A stretch of DNA of 64,000 bases. It comes from DASQBT01 sp963746955 (GTDB lineage: Bacteria; Pseudomonadota; Gammaproteobacteria; Burkholderiales; Thiobacillaceae). The notes beneath the pieces were generated by a model. It was not told the origin of the DNA. It saw only the letters and a program-made list of their open reading frames with translations, and did not search any database. Below, in pieces: positions 34,801-43,109 of the stretch. The DNA is taken from the NCBI GenBank assembly GCA_963746955.1, contig CAVVDR010000008.1, positions 1-64,000 of the forward strand, in the 5' to 3' direction. The number at the start of each line of letters is the position of its first letter. Position 1 is the stretch's first letter. Position numbers and translations under genes: made by a program.

Positions 34801-35413
34801 ACGGCCGCATCAGCAGCGAGACGAACATGCGCGCGGGTTCAGATTGGTTGACCGTGTATGGCAGGACAAGCAAGTCCTCAGGCGGATTGAAAGCGTGCCT
34901 GAGCAGTTGCGCGAACACCTCGCGCGGCACCGCCTTCTTGTCGCCAGGAATGGCCAAGCCGCCATCGGCAATATGGAACGAACCCTCGGTGGTACGGCGA
35001 TCGCTGGCCGGATTGTGCAATACCCCTTGGCGTACACGGTAGCTGGAAACGACGTCCGAATTGAACACATCCGCATCCACCGGAATGGACAACTCGCGCG
35101 CCAGCCCCGGGTGGTCGATGATGAATGTCTGCGTCGGCAGATGGGGCACCTGACCCACGCCATCCAGGTAACGCTCGAGAAAGTCCTGGATGCGCCGGTC
35201 GGGCGGACTCAAATAGTGCGACAGCAGCCAGCTCTTGGCGCGGTAAGCCATGAGCAGGTCGTGCGCCACGTCCATGAACTCGTCGGTCTTCTGACCGCGT
35301 ACCGGCGGTTGACCGGATGATGAAAGTTTGAGGTTGATATAGAGGCGCAGATTGTCCCGTTCGTGTCGCGAGTTTTCCACGTGATCGAGTCCTGAATCAT
35401 TCAACTTGTCCAT
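31892..35413 (-). CDS. Probable PPi-dependent phosphoenolpyruvate carboxykinase
   Basis: A 1173-residue soluble protein; the ATG at 35413 has GGGAAG upstream and is preferred to a TTG nine codons earlier. Length and sequence style match the large diphosphate-type PEP carboxykinases known from Propionibacterium and Entamoeba (about 1100-1200 residues). A phosphate-loop-like VSGGGKSEISKSL lies near 485-497, corresponding to the kinase loop of PEPCKs, and a MTGHDGFSTSAGHVGPNMR-type conserved block (VSMMLTGHDGFSTSAGHVG) lies in the C-terminal third. The enzyme interconverts oxaloacetate plus PPi with PEP, CO2 and phosphate. The neighbours glgP and gpmA on the same or facing strand fit central carbon metabolism. 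Recognition is from memory of the family, so certainty is moderate. Confidence 0.65.
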   Translation of the reverse strand: MDKLNDSGLDHVENSRHERDNLRLYINLKLSSSGQPPVRGQKTDEFMDVAHDLLMAYRAKSWLLSHYLSPPDRRIQDFLERYLDGVGQVPHLPTQTFIIDHPGLARELSIPVDADVFNSDVVSSYRVRQGVLHNPASDRRTTEGSFHIADGGLAIPGDKKAVPREVFAQLLRHAFNPPEDLLVLPYTVNQSEPARMFVSLLMRPLICPAIPGVQPQKSMEIRFFVPGNLVSNLDFVESIFGNGGNPFLPEHDAGLDVEHWSGHTGCVVLAPHLVGLTKRELGLPNWNEASERQRRDGMCWKAPAERYNEGQAFKLAARDVSGVMVTILADNYFGYCKKEVKTQISFAANLYGLAEEEHAGGAMVFQCRNHGEEYGVDSSTHEPGYSFQDMVGRYGQFMHPMPEGHALDVNYPDIVYVPQAVRFDLNAQSITWEHNGRKHRIRLMPGKIYMQPNGYKVEMRRHPGAPSWRLIGIEPEGTFCHKPCTVSGGGKSEISKSLEDAVIYGPLFIDDLERDLAWVRSIFERDYTGRFKPGFEHEDRDAARKPLTMDRSLGSVIRLLTPSSSYHDEYNAWLDSIPPRILALVFLIKRFYRPEWGERWDEQLAVDVVDGAPGHELKMFGRRIVASYLRVGFDANEQWRTFKLRQDFIPAEKVQMEDDITASVVAPVARLVGCKPGQDQAGSVKLTHNCETRLFQRPDDAIVPGYDKQTEADMARSDNFLANYEPLAGDSLAAEVEDVMSLDGYTPPLRELLLAATRAGQIVASSARPRLVDGKPSRNPRYLQLRPDIANPMRKYAAETGMRFHRKLPADTPVCVSVDAVLSGRRNNPPEAGIRSLAVYNPIHYQALPELFMDYICSLTGKSPSTTGAGSEGALTKGPFNALRPTADLNNALVSMMLTGHDGFSTSAGHVGPNMRVDHDISLLVPEIWARLHPEQRKASWLIAQGYMEALDDFDFEGRRVLASRLGYRITERFVAHFMGKIFDNPRAVFTEAILKPETQDLSVFAEGVHNIVEAQGRVAKRYFEDGSISDASPPLKALLSIMAYGHYRGMDVHAAEIRAMFTREALFESDWYRQRLQVKRQRDLALWTRSLNELLHFQQNPHNAGESRRLDLDARVAYAQSQLEALNDPESWRQFIGTLGADPLAPIEESQATAEITHVGRDTQRPTLSAVG

Positions 35414-35602
35414 GCATCTTCCCACTATTTGGAGGGCCAACAGCCCCCCGAGCTCAAGATACTGGCTGGCGCAACTCTGTCTATGCCGCTATACGCCCGA
35501 CCGAGTTCAGGGAGAACACCGGCCGCGACCTGACACTTGCCGCGGGCCCGGCGGAGCGCCCGCCAATGCTTGAAACTGAAGCTGCCGGAAGTGCGTCTGC
35601 CA

Positions 35603-38113
35603 TCAGGCCAGCCGGGCCGACCCCGGCATGGCGATCGGCACCGGCTTGACTTTCCAGATGTCCTCACAATATTCGCGGATGCTCCGATCGGAAGAAAACT
35701 TCCCGCTGCGCGCCGTGTTGAGGATGCTCCTGCGGCTCCAGTCCTCCCGGTCAGCATAGACCTGGTCCACCGCCATCTGGGCATTCATATAGCTATCGAA
35801 ATCGGCCAGCAGCAGATAGTGATCGTGATGCAGCAGGTTCGCCACCAGGGGCCTGAACAGTTCCCCGTCGCCACGTGAGAAGAACCCGTCGCGAATGAGA
35901 TCGATCACCGCCCGCAACTCCTGATTGTCATGGTAATACTGCATGGGTTCATATCCATCGTGCTTGAGCTGCGCAACCTGAGAAACGCTGTGGCCGAACA
36001 GAAAGAAGTTGTCCGCCCCGACTTCCTCGCGTATTTCGATGTTGGCCCCGTCCAGGGTGCCGATGGTGAGCGCGCCGTTCATGGTGAATTTCATGTTGCC
36101 GGTGCCGGAGGCTTCCTTGCCTGCGGTGGAAATCTGCTCGGACAGCTCGGCGGCGGCATACAGAAGCTGGCCGGTGCGGACGTTGAAATTGGGCACGAAG
36201 ACCACCTTCATCCGGTCGCGCACCAGCGGATCGCGGTTGATCACCGAACCGACCGCATTGATGAGCTTGATCATCAGTTTTGCCATGAAGTAGCCCGGCG
36301 CCGCCTTGCCGCCGAAGATGAAGGTACGCGGGATCACTTCCAGATTCGGATTGGAGCGGATGCGATGGTAGCGCGCAATGATTTGGAGCACATTGAGGTG
36401 CTGGCGCTTGTATTCGTGGATGCGCTTGACCTGCACGTCAAACATCGAACCGGGATCGATCCCTACCCCCGTCACACTGCGCAGATAAGCCGCGTAGTGC
36501 TCCTTGTTGGCCCGCTTGATGTCGCGCCATTCGGCCCGGAACTCGGCGTCATCGGCAAGAGGCTCCAGCTCACGCAGGCGATTCATGTCCGCCAGCCAGC
36601 CGCCGCCGAGCTTGCTGTCTATCAACGAAGTGAGCCGCGGATTGGACAAGCCTAACCAGCGCCGCGGCGTGACTCCGTTGGTCTTGTTGGAGAACTTTTC
36701 CGGCGCAAGGTCATGGAAATCGGCCAGCACTTCCTGCTTGAGCAGCTCAGTGTGAAGAGCCGCCACGCCATTTATCGCATGGCTGCCCACGCACGCCAGA
36801 TGGGCCATGCGCACATGGCGCTCGCCCTGCTCATTGATCAGTGAAAGCCGCTTCACGCGTTCGGTGTCGCTCAGGTATCGAAGCCTGACCCGGTCGAGAA
36901 AGCGGGCGTTGATCTCATAAATGATCTCGAGATGCCGCGGCAAGACCTTCTGGAACAGCGCCACCGGCCAATGCTCCAGGGCTTCCGGCAGAAGGGTGTG
37001 ATTGGTATAGGCGAAGGTTTGGCGCGTTACACTCCAGGCCAGGTCCCAGCGCATCTCGTGTTCGTCCAGCAGCAGCCGCATCAGTTCCGCCACCGCCACC
37101 GCGGGGTGCGTATCGTTGAGCTGCACCGCGAATTTCTCATGGAAACGGCTCAGCGGGATTTCCTGTACCCGCATGATGCGCAGCATGTCCTGCAGCGAAC
37201 AGGACACGAAAAAGTACTGTTGCGCCAGCCTCAGTTCCTTGCCCTGGATCTGCTCGTCGTTTGGATAGAGTACCTTGGTGAGATTTTCCGATTCGATCTT
37301 GCGTTGCACCGCCCCCCAGTAGTCGCCGCGGTTGAAGGTGGACAGATCAAACCCCTCCACCGCCTCGGCGCGCCACAGGCGCAGGGTGTTGGCCGTGTTG
37401 TTGCGATAGCCCAGGATGGGCGTGTCGTAGGGCACCCCCAGCACGCTGCGTCCAGGCACCCAGCGCGCGCGCAACTGGCCAATCTCGTCCGGAAAGCGTT
37501 CGGTATGGCCCCCCAGTCTGACCTCGACCGCCCATTCGGGGCGGGCAAGCTCCCACGGATTGCTGTGGCGCAGCCAGACATCGGTCTTTTCCGTTTGCCA
37601 CCCATCCACAATGTCCTGGGCGAAGATGCCGTGTTCGTAGCGGATGCCGTATCCCAGGCTGGGGATTTCCAGGGTGGCAAGCGAATCCAGAAAGCAGGCC
37701 GCCAACCTGCCCAGCCCCCCGTTGCCAAGTCCCGGCTCAACTTCCTGGGCAAGCAGGGTGTCATAGCTGAGGCCCAGTTCCTGTATGGCCGCACGCACCG
37801 GCTGTTCGATGCCCAGGTTCAGCACATTGTTGCCCAGGTGCGGGCCCAGCAGGTATTCCGCCGACAGGTAGGCCACCGTGCGCGAGCCCTCACGCATATA
37901 GGTTTCAGCCGTGCTCACCCAGCGCGCCAGCAGCCGGTCCCGGACCGTGTAGGCGAGCGCCAGGTAATAGTCGTGCAGCGAAGCCAGCCGGGGAAACTTG
38001 CCCTGGACATAGAACAGGTTGTCCAGAAAGGCACGCTTGAGGGTTTCCTTGGACAAGCCGGTACGGCTTGTTTCCGGCGGGGATTGATGTTCCAGTTTTA
38101 CCAGCGCGTTCAT
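35603..38113 (-). CDS. glgP: Glycogen/alpha-glucan phosphorylase (GT35)
   Basis: 836 residues from the ATG at 38113, within the usual 800-840; 70 in-frame codons upstream look non-coding. Hallmarks: YLSAEYLLGPHLGNNVLNLG, EVEPGLGNGGLGRLAACFLD, QLNDTHPAVAVAELMRLL, TNGVTPRRWL, and the pyridoxal-phosphate Lys near 675 in EASGTGNMKFTMNGALTIGT. It releases glucose-1-phosphate from storage glucan. Upstream on the same strand there is only about 270 bases to the oppositely oriented gpmA, so the two are divergent. A second, distantly related GT35 phosphorylase lies at 52.6 kb. Confidence 0.96.
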   Translation of the reverse strand: MNALVKLEHQSPPETSRTGLSKETLKRAFLDNLFYVQGKFPRLASLHDYYLALAYTVRDRLLARWVSTAETYMREGSRTVAYLSAEYLLGPHLGNNVLNLGIEQPVRAAIQELGLSYDTLLAQEVEPGLGNGGLGRLAACFLDSLATLEIPSLGYGIRYEHGIFAQDIVDGWQTEKTDVWLRHSNPWELARPEWAVEVRLGGHTERFPDEIGQLRARWVPGRSVLGVPYDTPILGYRNNTANTLRLWRAEAVEGFDLSTFNRGDYWGAVQRKIESENLTKVLYPNDEQIQGKELRLAQQYFFVSCSLQDMLRIMRVQEIPLSRFHEKFAVQLNDTHPAVAVAELMRLLLDEHEMRWDLAWSVTRQTFAYTNHTLLPEALEHWPVALFQKVLPRHLEIIYEINARFLDRVRLRYLSDTERVKRLSLINEQGERHVRMAHLACVGSHAINGVAALHTELLKQEVLADFHDLAPEKFSNKTNGVTPRRWLGLSNPRLTSLIDSKLGGGWLADMNRLRELEPLADDAEFRAEWRDIKRANKEHYAAYLRSVTGVGIDPGSMFDVQVKRIHEYKRQHLNVLQIIARYHRIRSNPNLEVIPRTFIFGGKAAPGYFMAKLMIKLINAVGSVINRDPLVRDRMKVVFVPNFNVRTGQLLYAAAELSEQISTAGKEASGTGNMKFTMNGALTIGTLDGANIEIREEVGADNFFLFGHSVSQVAQLKHDGYEPMQYYHDNQELRAVIDLIRDGFFSRGDGELFRPLVANLLHHDHYLLLADFDSYMNAQMAVDQVYADREDWSRRSILNTARSGKFSSDRSIREYCEDIWKVKPVPIAMPGSARLA

Positions 38114-38332
38114 GGCATTTCCGCGAGTTGCTTCCAGGCTTACACAGCAATCAGGATGCCAGCCCGTAAAAATATCCGGTCCCCCTTCCGGGCCTCTATC
38201 TGCGCGGATGTCAGAGTCTTCTCGCGATGGGCGTGCGCAAAACCGCACCATAGGGATGCAGTGCTGCACTAATCTGTCGCCGAAAATAGCCGATATGGCC
38301 ATATACAACCGCCCAATCGGCACGGAGGCGAG

Positions 38333-38360
38333 TTGGCCTGTCTCTTGCTGTCGCTATAAT
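38333..38360 (+). promoter_or_regulatory. Probable sigma-70 promoter of gpmA
   Basis: A perfect TATAAT stands at 38355-38360, with TTGGCC at 38333-38338 as a moderate -35 box (16-base spacing). The expected transcript start is about 18 bases before the gpmA ATG, leaving room for its AAGGA ribosome-binding site. Confidence 0.6.
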
Positions 38361-38384
38361 GCAAGCCTTAAGCGGAAGGAAATC

Positions 38385-39101
38385 ATGCTCAAACTTGTAC
38401 TGCTTCGCCACGGTGAAAGCCAGTGGAACCGGGAAAACCGCTTCACCGGTTGGACCGATGTGGACCTTTCCGAGACCGGACGCCTGGAAGCCATCAAAGC
38501 GGGTCAGCTCCTGCGCGACCACGGCATGCTGTTTGATATGGCCTACGCCTCTGTCCTCAAGCGGGCGATACGCTCGCTGTGGCTGGTGCAGGAGGCCATG
38601 GACCAGATCTGGATGCCGGTGGTCAAGGACTGGCGGCTCAATGAACGCCACTACGGCGCTCTGCAGGGCCTGAACAAAGGTGAAGTCGCCGAGCATTACG
38701 GTGCCGAACAGGTTCACCTGTGGCGGCGCAGCTACGACATCCGGCCACCTGCGTTGAGCCAGTCCGATCCGCGTCATCCGCGCTTTGACCAGCGTTACCG
38801 CAAGCTGCCCGTCGAACGCCTGCCGGCCGCTGAATCCCTGGCCGACACCCTGGTGCGTGTGCTGGAACTCTGGCACGCTATCATCCTGCCCGACCTGCAG
38901 GCCGGCAAGACCCTGCTCATTGCAGCACATGGAAACAGCCTGCGCGCCCTGGTGAAACACCTGGACAACATACCGGACGCCGATATCGTCGACCTGAATA
39001 TTCCTACCGGCATCCCGCTGGTTTACGAATTCGACGACGAGCTCCGCGTCATCGCCCGCTACTATCTGTCGGAAGAAAGCGGCCAGCGCGTGGCCGCCTA
39101 G
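38385..39101 (+). CDS. gpmA: 2,3-bisphosphoglycerate-dependent phosphoglycerate mutase
   Basis: 238 residues from the ATG at 38385 with a GGAAGGA site. It begins LKLVLLRHGESQWNRENRFT, the phosphohistidine loop (His9-10 region) of dPGM, followed by GWTDVDLSETGRLEA, LNERHYGALQGLNK and the second active-site His in LLIAAHGNSLRALVKHLD. It interconverts 3- and 2-phosphoglycerate. The in-frame extension upstream of 38385 would cover the promoter and is rejected. A compact hairpin follows the stop. It is divergent from glgP. Confidence 0.96.
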   Translation: MLKLVLLRHGESQWNRENRFTGWTDVDLSETGRLEAIKAGQLLRDHGMLFDMAYASVLKRAIRSLWLVQEAMDQIWMPVVKDWRLNERHYGALQGLNKGEVAEHYGAEQVHLWRRSYDIRPPALSQSDPRHPRFDQRYRKLPVERLPAAESLADTLVRVLELWHAIILPDLQAGKTLLIAAHGNSLRALVKHLDNIPDADIVDLNIPTGIPLVYEFDDELRVIARYYLSEESGQRVAA

Positions 39102-39104
39102 GCC

Positions 39105-39125
39105 GGCGCAATCGACGATTGCGCC
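39105..39125. terminator. Hairpin after gpmA
   Basis: GGCGCAAT (39105-39112) pairs with ATTGCGCC (39118-39125) across a 5-base CGACG loop, starting 3 bases after the gpmA stop. No T-run follows, so it is a terminator-like or stabilising hairpin, possibly working for both converging genes (gpmA and the VOC gene on the other strand). Confidence 0.4.
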
Positions 39126-39205
39126 GATACCCGCTGGCGGGCGCTCTCAGCGTCCGGCTTGAAGCGCTCGAACGCCAGCTTGCACGCAACGTTTACCGTC
39201 GACCG

Positions 39206-39976
39206 TCACTTCGCTCCCACGATCGCAAACATCGCGCCCTGCGGATCAAGGCATTGTGCGATCCAAACTTCGCCGGGAACCTGTTGCGGACCATGTAGGA
39301 CCTGGCCTTTTCCGTTCCTGACGCGCGACAGCGCCGCGTCGACCGAATCAACACTGAAATAATAAAGCCAGAAGGATGCTGGCGTCTGCGCCTCCCTGAT
39401 CATCATGCCGCCAACCGCCAGTCCGCCTGTCGCGAAGGTTTGATAGACCCCCATCGGACCCATATCGTGCGTTTCTGCCTTGGTCCAGCCGAACAGCCCG
39501 GAATAGAAGTCGAACGCTCCTTCCGGATCGCCCGCATGCAATTCGTGCCAGCCAATATGACCGGGCGTCATGGGTGCAACATCGGCCGGCGCTTCGTCGC
39601 TCGACCCCTTGAAAAGGATGAATACGGCGCCATAAGGATCGGCAACAACGGCGAAACGGCCAACTCCGGGGATATCTTCCGGCCCACGGCGCACCGTACC
39701 GCCGACTGCGCTGACCCGCACCGCATAGGCATCAACGTCGTCGACGCCAATATAGCCCGACCAGCTCGGCGGCACGCCTTCGCCGCGCAGATCTTCCGGA
39801 AGGGGCATCAGGCCACCCACCGTGATGGGCCCGGCAGAAAACAGCCCGTAACGGCGTTCGCTCATACCGGAATCCGCGGTCGTCCATCCGATGACTCGGC
39901 CATAGAAGGCCGCGGCTGCATCGATGTCAGTGGTCATCAAGTCATACCAAACAAATCTAGCAACGGTACGCGTCAT
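39206..39976 (-). CDS. Two-domain VOC (glyoxalase-like) protein
   Basis: A 256-residue protein with two vicinal-oxygen-chelate repeats. Repeat one opens FVWYDLMTTDIDAAAAFYGR with GWTTADSG after it; repeat two opens GHIGWHELHAGDPEGAFDFY with LFGWTKAETHDMG. Both end with the typical DPYGAVFILFKG or DPQGAMFAIVGAK. This arrangement is that of the CFP30B-like glyoxalase/bleomycin-resistance family, usually of unknown substrate. An AGGAGTGAACACTT-like leader precedes the ATG at 39976. It is a monocistronic minus-strand gene at the edge of a relic-rich zone and looks intact. Confidence 0.85.
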   Translation of the reverse strand: MTRTVARFVWYDLMTTDIDAAAAFYGRVIGWTTADSGMSERRYGLFSAGPITVGGLMPLPEDLRGEGVPPSWSGYIGVDDVDAYAVRVSAVGGTVRRGPEDIPGVGRFAVVADPYGAVFILFKGSSDEAPADVAPMTPGHIGWHELHAGDPEGAFDFYSGLFGWTKAETHDMGPMGVYQTFATGGLAVGGMMIREAQTPASFWLYYFSVDSVDAALSRVRNGKGQVLHGPQQVPGEVWIAQCLDPQGAMFAIVGAK

Positions 39977-40149
39977 AAGTGTTCACTCCTTACCTGAGTT
40001 GTGCCCTGTCTGGAGCGGCATTGGGCCCGATTCAAACGAATTCCATTTCATCCAGCCGCGCCAAGGCGGGTGATGCCGTCGTAGGCATGCGCACGCGGGT
40101 GCTCCTGCCCCCCTGGAGAGTACGCCACGCGGGGGGATGAGCGACAACG

Positions 40150-40258
40150 TGCGGCCGTGCCGCAGCACGTCATACGGCGCCAGAAGCATCTGGCGTCGTG
40201 CAAGGTCGCCCGTCGCGCCGAACAGAACCAGTGCGTCGGAGGAAAGCTTGCTGGCCAT
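40150..40258 (-). pseudogene. zwf: N-terminal relic of glucose-6-phosphate dehydrogenase
   Basis: From an ATG at 40258 the frame reads MASKLSSDALVLFGATGDLA, then RR, the N-terminal NADP-binding motif of Zwf (FGATGDLA). Similarity fades within about 35 codons and the following sequence has no Zwf character, though the frame stays open to 39983. This is an end fragment left by a deletion. It sits close to other sugar-phosphate genes, which suggests that a longer pentose phosphate cluster once stood here. Confidence 0.6.
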
Positions 40259-40475
40259 GACAAGTATTCCTGGGTGGAGGGCGGTTTGATCATAAACCAG
40301 TCAGGCGGCATAGTGCCAGACGGCGGCAGACGAGGTTGATGCCGCTGCCTCGAAGTTGCGATCTCGATCGCGCATTGGCCCAGAGCCGCCAAGCCAAGTG
40401 CGTGCTGGATTTCTTGGCGCGGCTTGTGACGTCTCAGTGCGCGTCATTGGATCGATCGCACGCCGAACTGCGTCT

Positions 40476-40835
40476 TCAATCCTTTTTATCGCGTGGCGCA
40501 ATACCTTCAAATTCACCAAAAATCTGCAGCACCCAATTCAGCAACCAGATCTTCCAGTTGGCTATCTGGTCCGGATGCACGCCGTACAGCGCCGCGACTT
40601 CCGCAGGCGTCCGGTCGCCTCTTAGCGCGGCCACCGCAACATGCGCCATGAAATTCGGTGAATAGCTCGTGCCCTGGTTCCGCCTGCCCCCGAAACGGCG
40701 CCTTTCCTTAGCCAGCCCGGCAGGAAGGGCTGCCCTGCGTGCGGGCGCACGGCGTTCAACCATGCGCCGCTCCAGCGGAATGAACTGGACCTCATAGCCA
40801 CTAATCGAATTGTTATAAATGAATTTGTCTGACAT
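40476..40835 (-). CDS. IS3 OrfA-like helix-turn-helix protein with unusual N-terminus
   Basis: 119 residues from MSDKFIYNNSISGYEVQFIP at 40835 (ATGs 12 and 18 codons further upstream are also in frame). The C-terminal half (SPNFMAHVAVAALRGDRTPA, then EVAALYGVHPDQIANWK) is the helix-turn-helix of IS3-type OrfA transposase subunits. The N-terminal half is basic and proline/arginine-rich (RRMVERRAPARRAALPAGLA) and unlike OrfA. No OrfB follows. Either an IS relic fused to other sequence or a DNA-binding protein derived from one. The interval 40259-40475 shows no gene. Confidence 0.5.
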   Translation of the reverse strand: MSDKFIYNNSISGYEVQFIPLERRMVERRAPARRAALPAGLAKERRRFGGRRNQGTSYSPNFMAHVAVAALRGDRTPAEVAALYGVHPDQIANWKIWLLNWVLQIFGEFEGIAPRDKKD

Positions 40836-40922
40836 CTTGTGGATAGTGAGCACATATCGTGCCAAATTCATAACACTCCATAATTGCAATGACTTATGCG
40901 CCGACGACCAAATTGATGGTCG

Positions 40923-41616
40923 CTATTGTAAGAATCTTCGACAGATCGTCATGTGGGATAGGAAACTCAGATGGCATATCCCAAAGTGCCGCTGGAATCC
41001 CCAAGTAGAAAGGCCAGGTGGACTCCCGGTCTGCCAAACGCGTTGGCCCACCAGCTTGCCTTCAAAGACAAGCTCGCACTTCTTCGGCGCAAGCAACCTC
41101 CACCCCGATTCCTCCCAACCGCCGTAACCCATGGCCTCAATGATTCTTTTGCATAGCCTGCATAGAACGTCGGCTTTCCGGAATTACCAGCGGTGACAGC
41201 CCAAGTGCCTTCCTGTACCAACGGCGCCACCCGCAATAGCAGGGCGGAAAGCAGCGTTAACGCGCTCAGTAACGCCCGTGAAATCTTCAAGTGGGTGTCG
41301 CTGAGTTTGACGTCGATGTCGGCAGGCCTGAACCGGTCCTGCGTATCGGCGATGCCGAAGGCGAGATAGACCGGACGATGGTCATCGTGGTGGTAGACCA
41401 CGACGCCGCTGCCGGGCCTGATGCAGGTCCACCCCTAAAGGCCCCACAGGATTTGTGGACCTACAAGGTGGTCGACAGCACGGCCGTCGCGACCGCCACC
41501 TCCACGACACCCCGGTTGCAAAGGGTGAAGTGGGCGTCCTCATCGGCGCTGGCGATCCCGGACAGCACCGCCGAGAGGATTAATACCAACGCCCAACTCA
41601 TACGGTTCGGGTTCAT
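40923..41616 (-). pseudogene. Two tandem, disrupted secreted DUF1036-like genes
   Basis: From an ATG at 41616 (GGGAG site) the frame reads MNPNRMSWALVLILSAVLSG, a signal peptide, then DEDAHFTLCNRGVVEVAVAT and a TAG stop; a shifted frame continues WTCIRPGSGVVVYHHDDHRP and VYLAFGIADTQD. A second copy seems to start with TTG at 41290 (another hydrophobic leader), reads NSGKPTFYAGYAKE, and a further shifted frame gives GYGGWEESGWRLLAPKKCEL. The order CNxG, then GW..I.PG, then a VY segment resembles DUF1036-type small secreted proteins. At least two frameshifts and one nonsense codon make expression unlikely. The reconstruction is by eye. Confidence 0.4.
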
Positions 41617-42031
41617 GTCCAAGCTCCCGAAAGCCGCCGTGCTTATCCAGATTGGAACACGGCGATACTTGAAGCTTAGGACAAGAACGCTTGGCGGTCA
41701 GGAAGAATAGCCACCAATGCGTGAAACGCGCGATGCGTGTGATGGGATCTGCCTAAGCCGATTTCCCGCCCGCATTTGCGGCTGACGCCTGCCGAGTCTG
41801 CTGGCATGCGAGCTGGCTTCAGACTGGACGATGAAAGATGTCTACAAGGTTGGATTCGGCGAGGGTATTGGAATACCGCACGGATAGCCCATTCCTGCTT
41901 CGCGAATTCTCATCGACGGGTTTAAGTGTGACATTGCTGCACCACGCAAAATGGCAATGTCCAAGGCTTGAGTGCGTTACAGGCGAGCGCGGCGCCAACC
42001 GCGCATGGATGCCCGCGATCTGTGAGTCTAA
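41617..42031. other. Intergenic region, nothing supported
   Basis: About 415 bases between the DUF1036-like relics and the secreted-protein gene. Short open frames exist on both strands but none has a ribosome-binding site, family resemblance or consistent codon use. No hairpin with a T-tract or tRNA was noticed. Confidence 0.4.
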
Positions 42032-42484
42032 CTAGACGCAGACGGGCTCAAGTCTCGCCGGCAGCATATTGGACTCGTTCACATTACCGATCACCTGGAA
42101 CATCATCGTCTCAAAAGCAAGAATCGGCGGAAAGCCATGGGTCGCTTTCTCGATCATTATGCAGGGCGTGGTAAAAGCAACGGTGGGCTTGTCGTTCGGC
42201 CGCAGATAGATATCCACGGGCAAGGGTGACAGCGAAATCTTTCCCCTGTTTGCAATGTTGCCGCCACGGGAGTCTGTCGGCCAGTTCGCAATATCGACCT
42301 GACTGGAGAGTTGCACTCTGTCTGACGCCTTCGCCTTATCTAACGCCTTGGCTGTATGGGCCTTGGCCGTATGGGAAACTCTTGCCCCATGTGAATGTTT
42401 GACTCTGGTCGTCTTTGCATGTGCAGGGAGTGACATAAGGCAGGCCAGGATGGCAATGGAAAGGCCGTATTGGTTTGCATTCAT
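42032..42484 (-). CDS. Secreted hypothetical protein
   Basis: A 150-residue protein with a good AGGAG ribosome-binding site. It starts MNANQYGLSIAILACLMSLP and AHA, a signal peptide with an AHA cleavage site near residue 23. Next comes a short low-complexity, basic Lys/His/Ala stretch (VSHTAKAHTAKALDKAKASD), then a compact domain containing DIYLRPNDKPTVAFTTPCIM and GNVNESNMLPARLEPVCV with two Cys that could pair. I do not recognise the family. It is AT-richer than housekeeping neighbours and stands alone on the minus strand. Periplasmic or extracellular location is expected. Confidence 0.6.
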   Translation of the reverse strand: MNANQYGLSIAILACLMSLPAHAKTTRVKHSHGARVSHTAKAHTAKALDKAKASDRVQLSSQVDIANWPTDSRGGNIANRGKISLSPLPVDIYLRPNDKPTVAFTTPCIMIEKATHGFPPILAFETMMFQVIGNVNESNMLPARLEPVCV

Positions 42485-43109
42485 AATTGCTCCTGTACCT
42501 ATTTTGAGTGATGTAAAGATATCTTTATACTCCCACTTTTCGGTCTATTCGCTACTCTACTTGAGAAAAAGTCTTCAGGTGACCGGATTTCGACCGGGAA
42601 TCGCGGCCCCAATACGTTAACGCTTCGAGTTCACGTCCTGACACATCTGCCTAAATTGACGTTCCAGAGGAGTCGTCGCTTTCCTCCCGGCTGGCTTGCT
42701 CGTCGGCGCACACGACGCTTTCATTGACGCAGTTCCGCTTCCAGCAAATCCGGGTGTTCTGGGCGCTCCGATAGTGTAACCTAAAGCGATCCAGGTATTG
42801 CAGGGACGGCAATTTCTCCGGTTGGTCAAGCGAGGACCATGCTAAAGCACGGGGGCCTTTGTGAAGCGCGACCGATGCCCCGCCCGTTCAGCTCATCGCC
42901 GTCTCTTATCCACCACAGATCAGTCAACAGGGCGCTGAAAATGATGGGAACCCCCTCACAACCCGCCGCGTTGCCTTGGGGAACACGGATGCAGTTATTG
43001 GGCAAACGGCTACCTCTCATGCCGTCCTCCGAGTTTCCGCGCGGCCGCAGGGGACAGGCAATCTCAAACTTTCCTTGGACATCGAATGATCTATGGTAGA
43101 GGTTCTACC
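42485..43109. other. Long intergenic stretch within the relic zone
   Basis: About 625 bases. A 70-codon frame on the minus strand (42617-42829) ends PLERQFRQMCQDVNSKR and might be a fragment of a secreted protein, but it has no recognisable start context. Nothing else stands out. The stretch is bordered by a disrupted methyltransferase gene, consistent with decayed DNA. Confidence 0.35.

Noticed and set aside
41838..42035. 65-codon plus-strand frame
   Set aside because: No ribosome-binding site, no signal or domain, overlaps the end of a better minus-strand gene.
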